Shown piece after piece: positions 1 through 8,054 of a stretch of DNA of 36,266 nt. Source of the stretch: Achromobacter pulmonis (lineage in GTDB: Bacteria; Pseudomonadota; Gammaproteobacteria; Burkholderiales; Burkholderiaceae_B). The position numbers and the translations under genes were made by a program. The notes under the pieces are model-generated. The model was given only the letters and a program-made list of their open reading frames with translations. It ran no database searches and was not told where the DNA came from. The DNA is taken from NCBI RefSeq assembly GCF_002885955.2, contig NZ_POQS01000007.1:82189-118454 (forward strand), in the 5' to 3' direction. The number at the start of each line of letters is the position of its first letter. Position 1 is the stretch's first letter.

Positions 1-40
1 CCTGCCGGCCGGCGTCGACGTCGAAATCGCGCTGCAGTAA
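1..40 (+). CDS. rpsJ: Ribosomal protein S10, C-terminal end only
   Basis: Only the last 12 codons are in the window. Read from base 2 they give LPAGVDVEIALQ and a TAA stop, which matches the C-terminal strand of small-subunit protein S10. Its place directly before rplC is the standard S10-operon position. S10 is a 30S head protein that also serves as NusE in antitermination. The 5' part, the start and the usual S10 leader lie outside the window. Identity rests on a short tail plus synteny. Confidence 0.88.
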   Translation, partial: LPAGVDVEIALQ

Positions 41-90
41 GACCGCAAGACCTTCGAGCCTGCTACCTTCGCCGGCAGGCCCGGAAAAAG

Positions 91-126
91 AAAAGCCGCA
101 TTCCCCGGAATGCGGCTTTTTTGTTT
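91..126 (+). terminator. Intrinsic terminator between rpsJ and rplC
   Basis: A near-perfect hairpin pairs bases 91-104 with 107-120 (core GCCGCATTCC / GGAATGCGGC). It is followed by a T-rich tract at 117-126 broken by one G. This is a textbook rho-independent terminator placed right after rpsJ. In the classic E. coli S10 operon rpsJ and rplC are co-transcribed without such a stop, so here the downstream genes need their own promoter or antitermination. Confidence 0.88.
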
Positions 127-157
127 GTGGCGCGCAACGGTCAATCGCGCTAAGTGC

Positions 158-187
158 TTGTGCTGCCTGAAAAAAACGTGCTAATAT
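158..187 (+). promoter_or_regulatory. Candidate sigma-70 promoter for rplC and the rest of the S10 operon
   Basis: TTGTGC at 158-163 and TAATAT at 182-187 are separated by 18 nt. The region after the -10 is GC-rich (GCGAAGC), as in promoters under stringent control. The predicted start near 194 lies about 160 nt before rplC and just after the rpsJ terminator. This is a sequence match only; no transcript data are available. Confidence 0.65.
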
Positions 188-353
188 GCGAAGCTTGCCA
201 TTTTGTGGCAAGAGCAGCTATGGAAAAAAGGCAGGCGGGTTCGATTTTCAGAGCCATCGTGCCTTTGACCAGGTTGAACATAGTCGTAGGGCAGAGGCCG
301 TTACCCTTTGCCTGATTAGCCCCGACCAATCGCAGTCGGGAATGGAGAAAACG
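188..353 (+). promoter_or_regulatory. Structured 5' leader of rplC
   Basis: The 166 nt between the candidate promoter and rplC contain no convincing gene. Two hairpins stand out. One is CTTGCCA / TGGCAAG at 194-200 and 206-212, at the expected 5' end of the transcript. The other is CCCGAC / GTCGGG at 321-326 and 335-340, just before the GGAG ribosome binding site at 344-347. A hairpin this close to the start of the L3-L4 genes could take part in autoregulation, as the L4-responsive leader does in E. coli, but this is inference. Confidence 0.45.
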
Positions 354-1043
354 ATGTCGAATTCGACACCCACGCCCGCCGCTCACCGGCTGGGGCTGGT
401 GGGTCGCAAGGTCGGCATGACCCGCATTTTCACCGAGGATGGCGAATCCATTCCGGTGACCGTGCTGGACGTGTCGAACAACCGCGTGACCCAAGTTAAG
501 TCGCTGGAAACCGACGGCTACGCCGCGATCCAGGTGGCTTATGGCACTCGTCGTGCCTCGCGCGTGGCTCAGCCGCAAACGGGCCACTACGCCAAGGCCG
601 GCGCTGAAGCCGGCAGCATCCTGAAAGAATTCCGCCTTGATCCCGCCCGCGCCGCCGAATTCGCGGCTGGTGCCGTGATCGCCGTGGAATCGGTGTTCGA
701 AGCCGGCCAACAGGTCGACGTCACGGGCACCACCATCGGTAAAGGCTTCGCCGGTACCATCAAGCGCCACAACTTCGGTTCGCAGCGCGCGTCGCACGGT
801 AACTCCCGTTCGCACCGCGTCCCGGGCTCGATTGGTCAAGCTCAAGATCCGGGCCGTATCTTCCCGGGTAAGCGCATGGCCGGTCACCTGGGTGATGTCA
901 CCCGCACCGTTCAAAACCTCGACGTCGTTCGCGTTGACGCTGAGCGCGGCCTGCTGCTGGTCAAGGGCGCCGTCCCCGGCCACGCTGGCGCCGACATCGT
1001 CGTGCGTCCGGCCATCAAGGCCCCGGCCAAGAAGGGAGCGTAA
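354..1043 (+). CDS. rplC: 50S ribosomal protein L3
   Basis: 229 residues; a core protein of the 50S subunit that reaches toward the peptidyl-transferase centre. Family hallmarks are GLVGRKVGMTRIFTEDG near the N-terminus and GSIGQAQDPGRIFPGKRMAG in the extended loop. The start at 354 has GGAG at 344-347. An in-frame ATG at 342 lacks a site, and the frame opens as far back as 186 inside the leader. Compared with the 209-residue E. coli protein it carries about 12 extra residues before GLVG. The stop is 4 nt before rplD. Confidence 0.97.
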   Translation: MSNSTPTPAAHRLGLVGRKVGMTRIFTEDGESIPVTVLDVSNNRVTQVKSLETDGYAAIQVAYGTRRASRVAQPQTGHYAKAGAEAGSILKEFRLDPARAAEFAAGAVIAVESVFEAGQQVDVTGTTIGKGFAGTIKRHNFGSQRASHGNSRSHRVPGSIGQAQDPGRIFPGKRMAGHLGDVTRTVQNLDVVRVDAERGLLLVKGAVPGHAGADIVVRPAIKAPAKKGA

Positions 1044-1047
1044 GTAA

Positions 1048-1668
1048 ATGGATCTCAAGCTCCTGAACGACCAAGGTCAGGCCGCCGCGACTTTCAGCGC
1101 GCCCGACACGATCTTCGGCCGCGACTTCAACGAAGCCCTGATTCATCAGATCGTGGTGGCCTTCCAGGCCAACGCCCGTTCCGGCAACCGCGCTCAGAAG
1201 GATCGTGCCGAAGTCAAGCACACCACCAAGAAGCCCTGGCGCCAGAAGGGTACCGGCCGCGCTCGCGCCGGTATGACCTCGTCGCCGCTGTGGCGTGGGG
1301 GTGGTCGGACTTTCCCGAACTCGCCCGAAGAGAACTTCAGCCAGAAGGTCAACAAGAAGATGTACCGCGCCGGGATCCGCTCGATCCTGTCGCAGCTGGC
1401 TCGCGAAGACCGCATCGCCGTCGTCGAATCGTTCGATCTGGAATCGCCCAAGACCAAGGCCGCCGCTGCAAAGCTGAAGAGCCTGGGCCTGGACTCGGTC
1501 CTGATCATCACCGACAGCGTCGATGAAAATGTTTACCTCGCCACCCGCAACCTGCCGCACGTTGCCGTTGTCGAGCCCCGTTATGCCGATCCGTTGTCGC
1601 TGGTCCACTACAAGAAAGTGCTGATCACCAAGCCGGCCATCGCTCAACTCGAGGAGATGCTGGGATGA
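1048..1668 (+). CDS. rplD: 50S ribosomal protein L4
   Basis: 206 residues, close to the E. coli length of 201. L4 binds 23S rRNA at the exit tunnel and in enterobacteria represses its own operon. The rRNA-binding loop is clear: KPWRQKGTGRARAG followed by SPLWRGGGRTF. The C-terminal globular part contains the expected LITKPAI segment. Its stop overlaps the rplW start by 4 nt (ATGA), implying translational coupling. Whether L4 also regulates here is unknown, because the operon architecture differs from E. coli. Confidence 0.98.
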   Translation: MDLKLLNDQGQAAATFSAPDTIFGRDFNEALIHQIVVAFQANARSGNRAQKDRAEVKHTTKKPWRQKGTGRARAGMTSSPLWRGGGRTFPNSPEENFSQKVNKKMYRAGIRSILSQLAREDRIAVVESFDLESPKTKAAAAKLKSLGLDSVLIITDSVDENVYLATRNLPHVAVVEPRYADPLSLVHYKKVLITKPAIAQLEEMLG

Positions 1669-1961
1669 ACGCTGAACGCTTGATGCAAGTCATTCTGGCG
1701 CCGATCGTGACCGAAAAGGCCACCTTCGTTGCCGAGAAGAATCAGCAAGTCGCTTTCCGTGTCGTGGCTGACGCTACCAAGCCGGAAATCAAGGCTGCCG
1801 TCGAACTGCTCTTCAAGGTGCAGGTCGAGTCCGTGCAGGTCCTCAACCGTAAGGGCAAAGTCAAGCGCTTTGGCCGATTCGTTGGCCGCCGCCGCAATGA
1901 GCGCAAGGCCTACGTCTCGCTCAAGGACGGCCAGGAAATCGACTTTGCGGAGGTGAAGTAA
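1665..1961 (+). CDS. rplW: 50S ribosomal protein L23
   Basis: 98 residues, as usual for the family. L23 lies at the polypeptide exit and is the docking site for trigger factor and SRP. The N-terminal LMQVILAPIVTEKAT block and the C-terminal KAYVSLKDGQEIDF block are typical. It overlaps rplD by 4 nt and its TAA stop is followed immediately by the rplB ATG with no gap, so the three genes are translationally coupled. Confidence 0.98.
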   Translation: MNAERLMQVILAPIVTEKATFVAEKNQQVAFRVVADATKPEIKAAVELLFKVQVESVQVLNRKGKVKRFGRFVGRRRNERKAYVSLKDGQEIDFAEVK

Positions 1962-2789
1962 ATGGCCCTCGTAAAAGTTAAGCCGACTTCGGCTGGCCGC
2001 CGTGGCATGGTGAAGGTCGTCAGCCCGAACCTGCACAAGGGCGAGCCCTACGCGCCGCTGCTGGAAAAGAAGACCCGTGGCTCGGGCCGTAACAACAACG
2101 GCCACATCACGGTCCGCCATCGTGGCGGCGGTCACAAGCAACACTACCGTGTCGTCGACTTCCGTCGCGACAAGGATGGCATTCCGGCCAAGGTCGAGCG
2201 TCTGGAATACGACCCCAACCGTACGGCGCACATCGCTCTGCTGTGCTACGCCGACGGCGAACGTCGCTACATCATCGCTCCGCGCGGCCTGGAAGTGGGC
2301 GCCACGCTGGTCTCGGGCATCGAAGCCCCGATCCGCGCCGGCAACACCCTGCCGATCCGCAACATCCCGGTGGGTACGACCATTCACTGCGTCGAAATGA
2401 TCCCTGGCAAGGGTGCCCAGATGGTCCGCTCGGCCGGCGCTTCCGCCGTCCTGCTGGCCCGTGAAGGCGTCTACGCTCAGGTCCGTCTGCGCTCGGGTGA
2501 AGTCCGCCGTGTGCACATCGAGTGCCGCGCCACCATCGGTGAAGTCGGTAACGAAGAACACAGCCTGCGCCAGATCGGCAAGGCCGGTGCAATGCGTTGG
2601 CGCGGTGTCCGCCCGACGGTCCGTGGCGTCGCCATGAACCCGGTGGATCACCCGCACGGTGGCGGTGAAGGCCGTACCGGTGAAGCACGCGAACCGGTCA
2701 GCCCGTGGGGCACTCCGGCGAAGGGTTACAAGACCCGTCGCAACAAGCGGACGAACAATATGATCGTCCAACGGCGCAAGCGCAAGTAA
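1962..2789 (+). CDS. rplB: 50S ribosomal protein L2
   Basis: 275 residues (273 in E. coli). L2 is needed for subunit association and peptidyl-transferase activity. The conserved RNNNGHITVRHRGGGHK in the first quarter and MNPVDHPHGGGEGR near the C-terminus, including the functionally important histidine of HPHGGGEG, are intact. The tail is strongly basic (RRNKRTNNMIVQRRKRK). It begins directly after the rplW stop. Confidence 0.98.
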   Translation: MALVKVKPTSAGRRGMVKVVSPNLHKGEPYAPLLEKKTRGSGRNNNGHITVRHRGGGHKQHYRVVDFRRDKDGIPAKVERLEYDPNRTAHIALLCYADGERRYIIAPRGLEVGATLVSGIEAPIRAGNTLPIRNIPVGTTIHCVEMIPGKGAQMVRSAGASAVLLAREGVYAQVRLRSGEVRRVHIECRATIGEVGNEEHSLRQIGKAGAMRWRGVRPTVRGVAMNPVDHPHGGGEGRTGEAREPVSPWGTPAKGYKTRRNKRTNNMIVQRRKRK

Positions 2790-2801
2790 GAGGCGAACAC
2801 T

Positions 2802-3077
2802 ATGTCACGTTCGATCAAGAAAGGCCCGTTTGTCGATGCTCACCTGATCAAGAAGGTGGACACGGCCGTCGCGGGCAAAGACAAGAAGCCGATCAAGACC
2901 TGGTCGCGTCGCTCGACGATCCTGCCCGAGTTCATCGGTCTGACGATCGCTGTGCACAACGGCAAGCAACATGTTCCCGTGTACATCAACGAGAACATGG
3001 TCGGTCACAAGCTGGGCGAGTTCGCGCTGACCCGCACGTTCAAGGGTCACGCCGCGGACAAGAAGGCGAAGAGGTAA
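2802..3077 (+). CDS. rpsS: 30S ribosomal protein S19
   Basis: 91 residues, family-normal. S19 sits in the 30S head and contacts S13 and the A-site finger. The start MSRSIKKGPFVDAHL and the segments TWSRRSTILPEFIG and GEFALTRTFKGHAADKKAKR are diagnostic. AGAGGCG upstream serves as ribosome binding site. Spacing to rplV is 3 nt, consistent with one polycistronic message. Confidence 0.98.
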   Translation: MSRSIKKGPFVDAHLIKKVDTAVAGKDKKPIKTWSRRSTILPEFIGLTIAVHNGKQHVPVYINENMVGHKLGEFALTRTFKGHAADKKAKR

Positions 3078-3080
3078 GCG

Positions 3081-3410
3081 ATGGAAACTACTGCCATTAT
3101 CCGTGGGGTTCACATCTCCGCTCAAAAGACGCGCCTGGTTGCGGATCTGATCCGCGGCAAGTCCGTCGCGCAAGCGTTGAACATCCTCACCTTCTCGCCG
3201 AAGAAGGCCGCCGCCATCCTGAAGAAGGCTGTCGAGTCCGCCATCGCCAACGCCGAGCACAACGACGGCGCCGATATCGACGAACTGAAGGTCACCACGA
3301 TTTTCGTGGACAAGGCCCAGTCGATGAAGCGCTTCTCCGCTCGCGCCAAGGGCCGCGGCAACCGTATCGAGAAGCAGACCTGCCACATCACGGTCAAGGT
3401 CGGAGCTTAA
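3081..3410 (+). CDS. rplV: 50S ribosomal protein L22
   Basis: 109 residues (110 in E. coli). L22 lines the exit tunnel with its long beta-hairpin, where macrolide-resistance changes arise. Visible features are the N-terminal AQKTRLVADLIRGK block and the hairpin KRFSARAKGRGNRIEKQTCH. It follows rpsS after 3 nt, and the AAGGAG before rpsC overlaps its stop region. Confidence 0.98.
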   Translation: METTAIIRGVHISAQKTRLVADLIRGKSVAQALNILTFSPKKAAAILKKAVESAIANAEHNDGADIDELKVTTIFVDKAQSMKRFSARAKGRGNRIEKQTCHITVKVGA

Positions 3411-3419
3411 GGAGTCACG

Positions 3420-4211
3420 ATGGGTCAGAAAATTCACCCCACTGGGTTCCGTCTCGCGGTCACCCGTAATTGGTCCTCGCGTTGGTTCGCCGACGACAAG
3501 GCCTTCGGCTCGATGCTGGCCGAAGACATCCGCGTGCGCGAGTACCTGAAGAAGAAGCTCAAGAGCGCCTCCGTCGGTCGCGTGATCATCGAGCGTCCCG
3601 CCAAGAATGCCCGCATCACCGTCTACTCGGCTCGTCCGGGCGTGGTGATCGGCAAGCGCGGCGAAGACATCGAAAGCCTGAAGGCTGATCTGCAGCGCCT
3701 GATGGGCGTGCCCGTGCACGTCAACATCGAAGAAATCCGCAAGCCGGAAACCGATGCTCAACTGATCGCCGACTCGATCTCGCAACAGCTCGAGAAGCGC
3801 ATCATGTTCCGCCGCGCCATGAAGCGCGCGATGCAGAACGCCATGCGTCTGGGTGCCCAAGGCATCAAGATCATGAGCTCGGGCCGTCTGAACGGTATCG
3901 AAATTGCCCGCACCGAGTGGTATCGCGAAGGCCGTGTGCCGCTGCACACGCTCAAGGCCAACATCGACTACGGCACCTCCGAAGCCCACACCACGTACGG
4001 CGTGATCGGCATCAAGGTCTGGGTCTACAAGGGCGACATGCTGGCCAACGGCGAACTGCCGCCGGAAACCGCCGCCCCGCGTGAAGAAGAACGTCGTCCG
4101 CGCCGCGCTCCGCGTGGTGATCGTCCGGACGGTGCTCGCACCGGTCGTCCGGGTGGTCGTGGCCGTGGTCCCCGCAAGGCGGACGCTGCTCCGGCGCCTG
4201 AAGGAGAATAA
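3420..4211 (+). CDS. rpsC: 30S ribosomal protein S3 with basic C-terminal tail
   Basis: 263 residues, about 30 longer than the 233-residue E. coli protein. S3 forms part of the mRNA entry channel and its helicase. It starts MGQKIHPTGFRLAVTRNW. The KH domain shows the GXXG loop in RPGVVIGKRGEDIESL near residues 75-90, and the C-terminal domain contains the usual GIKIMSSGRLNGIEIARTEW. From about residue 221 a low-complexity Arg/Gly/Pro/Ala tail (for example RTGRPGGRGRGPRK) extends past the family core. Its role is unknown. Confidence 0.98.
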   Translation: MGQKIHPTGFRLAVTRNWSSRWFADDKAFGSMLAEDIRVREYLKKKLKSASVGRVIIERPAKNARITVYSARPGVVIGKRGEDIESLKADLQRLMGVPVHVNIEEIRKPETDAQLIADSISQQLEKRIMFRRAMKRAMQNAMRLGAQGIKIMSSGRLNGIEIARTEWYREGRVPLHTLKANIDYGTSEAHTTYGVIGIKVWVYKGDMLANGELPPETAAPREEERRPRRAPRGDRPDGARTGRPGGRGRGPRKADAAPAPEGE

Positions 4212-4213
4212 CC

Positions 4214-4630
4214 ATGCTGCAACCCTCTCGCAGAAAGTATCGCAAAGAGCAGAAGGGCCGCAACACCGGTCTGGCGACCCGCGGCACCAACGTGTCGTTC
4301 GGCGAATTCGGTCTGAAGGCCACCGGCCGCGGCCGTCTGACCGCCCGTCAGATCGAAGCCGCTCGTCGTGCCATCAATCGTCACATCAAGCGTGGCGGCC
4401 GTATCTGGATTCGTATCTTCCCGGATAAGCCCATCTCGCAGAAGCCTGCCGAAGTCCGTATGGGTAACGGTAAGGGCAACCCGGAGTACTGGGTCGCCGA
4501 AATCCAGCCCGGCAAGGTGCTCTACGAAATGGAAGGGGTTAGCGAAGAGCTCGCGCGTGAAGCTTTCCGCCTGGCCGCTGCCAAGCTGCCGATTTCGACC
4601 ACGTTCGTCGCGCGTCATATCGGTGCTTAA
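4214..4630 (+). CDS. rplP: 50S ribosomal protein L16
   Basis: 138 residues (136 in E. coli). L16 binds near the A-site tRNA elbow and completes late 50S assembly. [17 protein letters not shown] at the start, the [20 protein letters not shown] segment and the [14 protein letters not shown]-terminus are diagnostic. An AAGGAG site lies just upstream, inside the rpsC stop region. Confidence 0.98.
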
Positions 4631-4641
4631 GGAGTACTAAG

Positions 4642-4833
4642 ATGAAAGCCAGCGAACTCCGTTCGAAAGACGCCGCCGAGCTCGGCAAAGAGCTCGAAAG
4701 CCTGCTGAAGGCACAATTCGGTCTGCGTATGCAGAAGGCCACGCAGCAGCTTGCCAACACCAGCCAGCTGCGCAACGTGCGCCGCGACATCGCGCGCGTG
4801 CGTACCTTGCTGACCGAGAAGGCAGGGAAATAA
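4642..4833 (+). CDS. rpmC: 50S ribosomal protein L29
   Basis: 63 residues, the family norm. L29 is a small helical protein at the exit-tunnel rim, next to L23. The sequence is two helices, starting [18 protein letters not shown] and ending with the [16 protein letters not shown] helix. It is separated by 11 nt from rplP (with AAGGAG) and by 2 nt from rpsQ. Confidence 0.97.
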
Positions 4834-4835
4834 AG

Positions 4836-5117
4836 ATGAGCGAAACTCAAAACACCCAAGTGGCCAAGCGCCAGCGTACGCTGGTCGGCAAGGTCGTCAG
4901 CAACAAGATGGACAAGACTGTCGTCGTGCTCGTCGAGCGCCGCGTCAAGCACCCCATCTTCGGCAAGATCATCATGCGTTCCGCGAAGTACAAGGCGCAC
5001 GATGAATCGAACCAGTACAACGAAGGCGATACGGTTGAAATCGCTGAAGGCCGTCCCATCTCGCGCTCGAAGTCGTGGCGCGTGGTGCGTCTGGTTGAAG
5101 CCGCACGTATCATCTAA
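4836..5117 (+). CDS. rpsQ: 30S ribosomal protein S17
   Basis: 93 residues, OB-fold primary rRNA binder of the 30S body. The hallmark LVGKVVSNKMDKTVVVLVER is followed by KHPIFGKIIMRSAKYKAHD and EIAEGRPISRSKSWRVV. It is the last gene of the S10 operon here. In most proteobacteria rplN follows within a few hundred bases, but here a strong terminator and then 11 foreign genes follow. Confidence 0.98.
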   Translation: MSETQNTQVAKRQRTLVGKVVSNKMDKTVVVLVERRVKHPIFGKIIMRSAKYKAHDESNQYNEGDTVEIAEGRPISRSKSWRVVRLVEAARII

Positions 5118-5131
5118 GTGAAAGCAGTTTG

Positions 5132-5193
5132 TCGGAACGGTTCGCCGTTCCGATAATGAAACGGCAAGGGATCAAACCCTTGCCGTTTTTTTT
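5132..5193 (+). terminator. Terminator ending the S10 operon
   Basis: Two hairpins in tandem. The first pairs TCGGAACGG (5132-5140) with CCGTTCCGA (5145-5153) across TTCG. The second is the canonical terminator: AAACGGCAAGGG (5159-5170) pairs with CCCTTGCCGTTT (5177-5188) across a 6-nt loop, and a run of eight T ends at 5193. On the minus strand the same stem is followed by only a short T run, so it could weakly stop transcripts from the convergent liv operon. Confidence 0.92.
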
Positions 5194-5224
5194 GCGCCGT
5201 GCGGAAGTGTGGCGGGGCTTGTTT

Positions 5225-6289
5225 TCAGCGGTGGGCCATCTCGCGCAGCCGGCCCGCGATGCCGGTGGGAAAGTAATACACCGACACCACGAACAGGATG
5301 CCCAGCCACAGCAGCCAGCGGTCGGGTTCGAACAGCAGGGCCAGCGGCGCGACGCCGGAGACCAGGCCGTGCACGTGGTGCAGGCCGTCCTGCAGATAGC
5401 TCTGGGCGAATACGAACAGGCTGGCGCCCACCACCGCGCCGTACATGGTGCCCATGCCGCCGATCACCAGCATCAGCAGGATATTGAGCATGATCTCGAA
5501 CGACAGCGAGGCGTCGGGGCCGTTGTAGCGCAGCCAGAGCGCGTACATGGCGCCGGCCAGCGTGGCGAAGGCGGCCGCCAGGAGATTGGACAGGCTGCGG
5601 TACAGCACGGTGCGGTAGCCGATGGCTTCGGCGCGGAAGGGGTTCTCGCGGATCGCCTGCAGCACGCGGCCGAAGGGCGAGTTCACGATGCGCAGCAGCA
5701 GCAGGAACAGCACCAGGCAGACCGCGGCGATCAGGTAGTAGGTGATGATGCGGCCGTCCACGTTCACGCCGAACAGCGGCTCGGAGAACGGCCGGAAGGC
5801 CGGGCGCAGCATCTGCGGCACCTTGAAGCTCAGGCCGTCCTCGCCGCCGGTCAGGTGCGACAGCTGCGACACCAGGGTCTGGAACGCGGCGGCCACCGCC
5901 AGCGTGATCATGGCGTAGAAGATGGCGCGCACCCGCAGGCTGGCCAGGCCGATCAAGAGCGCGAAGGCCAGCGACACCGCCAGGCCGGCGGCCGTGCCGG
6001 CCAGTATCGCGGTCCAGCCGGGCTCCATGCGCACGCTGGCGATGGCCACGCCATAGGCGCCGATGCCGAAGAACATGGTGTGCGCGAAACTGACGATGCC
6101 GGTGTAGCCCAGCAGCAGGTCGTAGCTGGCCACCAGGATCACGAACACCAGGATCTTGGCGGCCACGGCCAGCGACTTCGGGCCGGGAAACAGAAAGGGC
6201 GCGGCCGCCAGCGCGGCCACGATCGCGATCAGCAGCAACGTCAGCACGGCGCTGCGGGGAGGGTCGCCGGAAAGCAGGCGTACGGACAT
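5225..6289 (-). CDS. Branched-chain amino acid-type ABC transporter permease (LivM family)
   Basis: 354 residues of mostly hydrophobic sequence with about 8-10 membrane segments. The family signature GYTGIVSFAHTMFFGIGAYG follows the second membrane helix. The C-terminal half has the coupling region with FGRVLQAIRENPFRAEAIGY and the GGMGTMYGAVVGA loop. It is the last gene of a six-gene operon and pairs with the upstream LivH-type permease, from which it is separated by 8 nt. The start MSVRLLSGD follows directly on the livH stop. HAAT importers carry amino acids, urea, short amides or aromatic acids; the substrate cannot be told. Confidence 0.93.
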   Translation of the reverse strand: MSVRLLSGDPPRSAVLTLLLIAIVAALAAAPFLFPGPKSLAVAAKILVFVILVASYDLLLGYTGIVSFAHTMFFGIGAYGVAIASVRMEPGWTAILAGTAAGLAVSLAFALLIGLASLRVRAIFYAMITLAVAAAFQTLVSQLSHLTGGEDGLSFKVPQMLRPAFRPFSEPLFGVNVDGRIITYYLIAAVCLVLFLLLLRIVNSPFGRVLQAIRENPFRAEAIGYRTVLYRSLSNLLAAAFATLAGAMYALWLRYNGPDASLSFEIMLNILLMLVIGGMGTMYGAVVGASLFVFAQSYLQDGLHHVHGLVSGVAPLALLFEPDRWLLWLGILFVVSVYYFPTGIAGRLREMAHR

Positions 6290-6297
6290 GTCGGTTC

Positions 6298-7308
6298 CTA
6301 GCGGTTCGTGACCGGATACACGCCCTGCGGGCGCCACAGCAGGATGGCGACCATCAGCGCGATGTTCGAGAACAGGGCGGCCTTGGGCATCAGAAAGCCC
6401 GTGTAGTTGGCCATCAGGCCCACCAGCAGCGCGCCGATCAGGCAGCCCACGGTCGAGCCGAGGCCGCCGATCATGATGACGATGAAGATCAGCACGTTGA
6501 CCTGCGCGCCCAGCTGCGGCACCACCGACTGCTGGTACATGCCCCACAGCACCCCGCCCAGCCCCGCCAGCATCGAGCCGGCGACGAACACGCCCACGAA
6601 CAGGTGGCGGATGCGGTAGCCCAGGCTTTCCACCATCTCGCGGTCTTCCACCCCGGCGCGGATCAGCAGGCCGAGCTTGGTGCGGTTGAGCAGCCACAGC
6701 ATGCCGCCCAGCACCAGCAGTCCGGCCACCAGCGCCACGATGCGGAACTTCTCGATGGCGGCGTCACCCAGCAGGAACGCGCCGCGCATGGCCTCGGGCA
6801 GCGGCAGCGAAATCGTCTGCGGGCCCCACAGCATCTTGATGATCTCTTCGCCGATGATCATGCCGCCCATCGTGATCAGGATCTGCTTGAGATGCTGCCC
6901 GTACACCGGGCGCACGATGACGCGTTCGAACGCCAGGCCGACGGCGCCGGCCACCAGCATGCCGACGATCATGGCCGGCAGCACCGCGGCCAGGTTCACC
7001 CACAGGCTGCCGGACTGGGTCCAGTCGGCCATGGCGCCCAGCACCGTGGCCGCCATGTACGCGCCGATGGCGATGAACAGGCCGTGGCCGAAGTTCAGCA
7101 CGTCCATCAGCCCGAAGACCAGCGTCATGCCGGAGGCCACGATGAAGATGATCATGCCCATCGCCAGGCCGGCCAGGGTCAGCGTGACCCAGGTCGACAG
7201 CGAGCCCACCAGCGGCAGCGCGATCGCCGCCAGGGCCAGCACCAGCAGCGCCGGGCGCAGGTCCGCGCGCACGCGCGGCAAGGGGGTATCGAGTTCCAGC
7301 GTGCTCAT
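6298..7308 (-). CDS. Branched-chain amino acid-type ABC transporter permease (LivH family)
   Basis: 336 residues. After a short N-terminal extension (MSTLELDTPLPRVRADLRP) come some 8 membrane helices with the LivH signature GLMDVLNFGHGLFIAIGAY and the cytoplasmic coupling segment RTKLGLLIRAGVEDREMVESLG. The family core usually has about 300 residues. The start at 7308 overlaps the livF stop by 4 nt (ATGA), which fixes the start and points to coupled translation. An open frame extends further upstream but it is only the antisense-frame continuation inside livF. Confidence 0.94.
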   Translation of the reverse strand: MSTLELDTPLPRVRADLRPALLVLALAAIALPLVGSLSTWVTLTLAGLAMGMIIFIVASGMTLVFGLMDVLNFGHGLFIAIGAYMAATVLGAMADWTQSGSLWVNLAAVLPAMIVGMLVAGAVGLAFERVIVRPVYGQHLKQILITMGGMIIGEEIIKMLWGPQTISLPLPEAMRGAFLLGDAAIEKFRIVALVAGLLVLGGMLWLLNRTKLGLLIRAGVEDREMVESLGYRIRHLFVGVFVAGSMLAGLGGVLWGMYQQSVVPQLGAQVNVLIFIVIMIGGLGSTVGCLIGALLVGLMANYTGFLMPKAALFSNIALMVAILLWRPQGVYPVTNR

Positions 7309-8054
7309 TGGTGGCTTCCCAGCGACAGGCCCAGCAGGCGCGTCTGTAATGCGTCGTCCTCGGCCAGCTGCGCCATGCTGCCGGCATGGACCACGCGGCC
7401 GTTGTCCATCACGGCGACGTGATCGCCCACGAGGCGGGCGAAATTGAAGTTCTGCTCGACCAGCAGGATGGTGGTGGAGGCCTGCTTCAGTTCGATGAAG
7501 GCGTCGATCATGTTCCGCACGATGGCGGGCGCCAGGCCCTTGCTGGGCTCGTCGACCAGCAGCAGCCGGCGCGGCTCGATGATGGCGCGCGCCACCGCCA
7601 GCATCTGCTTCTGGCCGCCCGACAGCTTGCCGGCCGGGTGCAGCCAGAATTTCTTCAGCGCCGGGAAGAAACCGAAGATCCATTCCAGCCGGGCGCTGTC
7701 GAGCTGGCTGGCGTTGCGCGCCTGGCGCGCCGCCAGCAGGATGTTCTCCTTGACCGACAGGTCGGCGAAGATGCCCATGTTCTCGGGCACGTAGGCCATG
7801 CCCAGGCGCGCCATGTCGGGCGGCGAGGTGCGCGTGCCGGGCCCGCCCACCGGCGCGCCGTCGAAGCGCACCTGGCCTTGCGAGGCGCGCCACAGTCCCA
7901 TGATCGTGCGCAGCGTGGTGGTCTTGCCCGCGCCGTTGCGTCCCAGCAGCATGGTCACGCCGGCGGCGGGCACCGCCAGGTCGACGCCGTGCAGGATGTG
8001 GTAGGCGCCGATGTGCGTGTGCACGTCCTTCAATTCCAGCAGTGCTTGCGTCAT
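7305..8054 (-). CDS. ABC transporter ATP-binding protein (LivF family)
   Basis: 249 residues, family-normal. Walker A is GRNGAGKT at residues 38-45, the signature is a perfect LSGGQ at 144-148, and Walker B is LLLVDE at 164-169. The SKGLAP motif after Walker B is typical of LivF. It forms the cytoplasmic ATPase pair with LivG. It overlaps livG and livH by 4 nt each. The substrate is set by the binding protein, not by this subunit. Confidence 0.95.
   Translation of the reverse strand: MTQALLELKDVHTHIGAYHILHGVDLAVPAAGVTMLLGRNGAGKTTTLRTIMGLWRASQGQVRFDGAPVGGPGTRTSPPDMARLGMAYVPENMGIFADLSVKENILLAARQARNASQLDSARLEWIFGFFPALKKFWLHPAGKLSGGQKQMLAVARAIIEPRRLLLVDEPSKGLAPAIVRNMIDAFIELKQASTTILLVEQNFNFARLVGDHVAVMDNGRVVHAGSMAQLAEDDALQTRLLGLSLGSHQ

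Noticed and set aside
186..353. A longer rplC reading frame starting at 186
   Set aside because: It would begin at or before the predicted transcript start, translate through the leader hairpins and add 56 residues unknown in L3. The ATG at 354 has a proper GGAG site.
5194..5224. Search for a mobile-element boundary or direct repeats at the edges of the accessory block
   Set aside because: Only trivial GC-rich hexamers such as CGGGGC recur at 5194-5224 and 16567-16600. No inverted terminal repeat, target duplication, integrase or transposase was seen.
5129..6301. A 390-codon plus-strand open frame after rpsQ
   Set aside because: It overlaps the S10 terminator and is the complement of the LivM permease gene; the His/Gln/Gly-rich product is an artefact.
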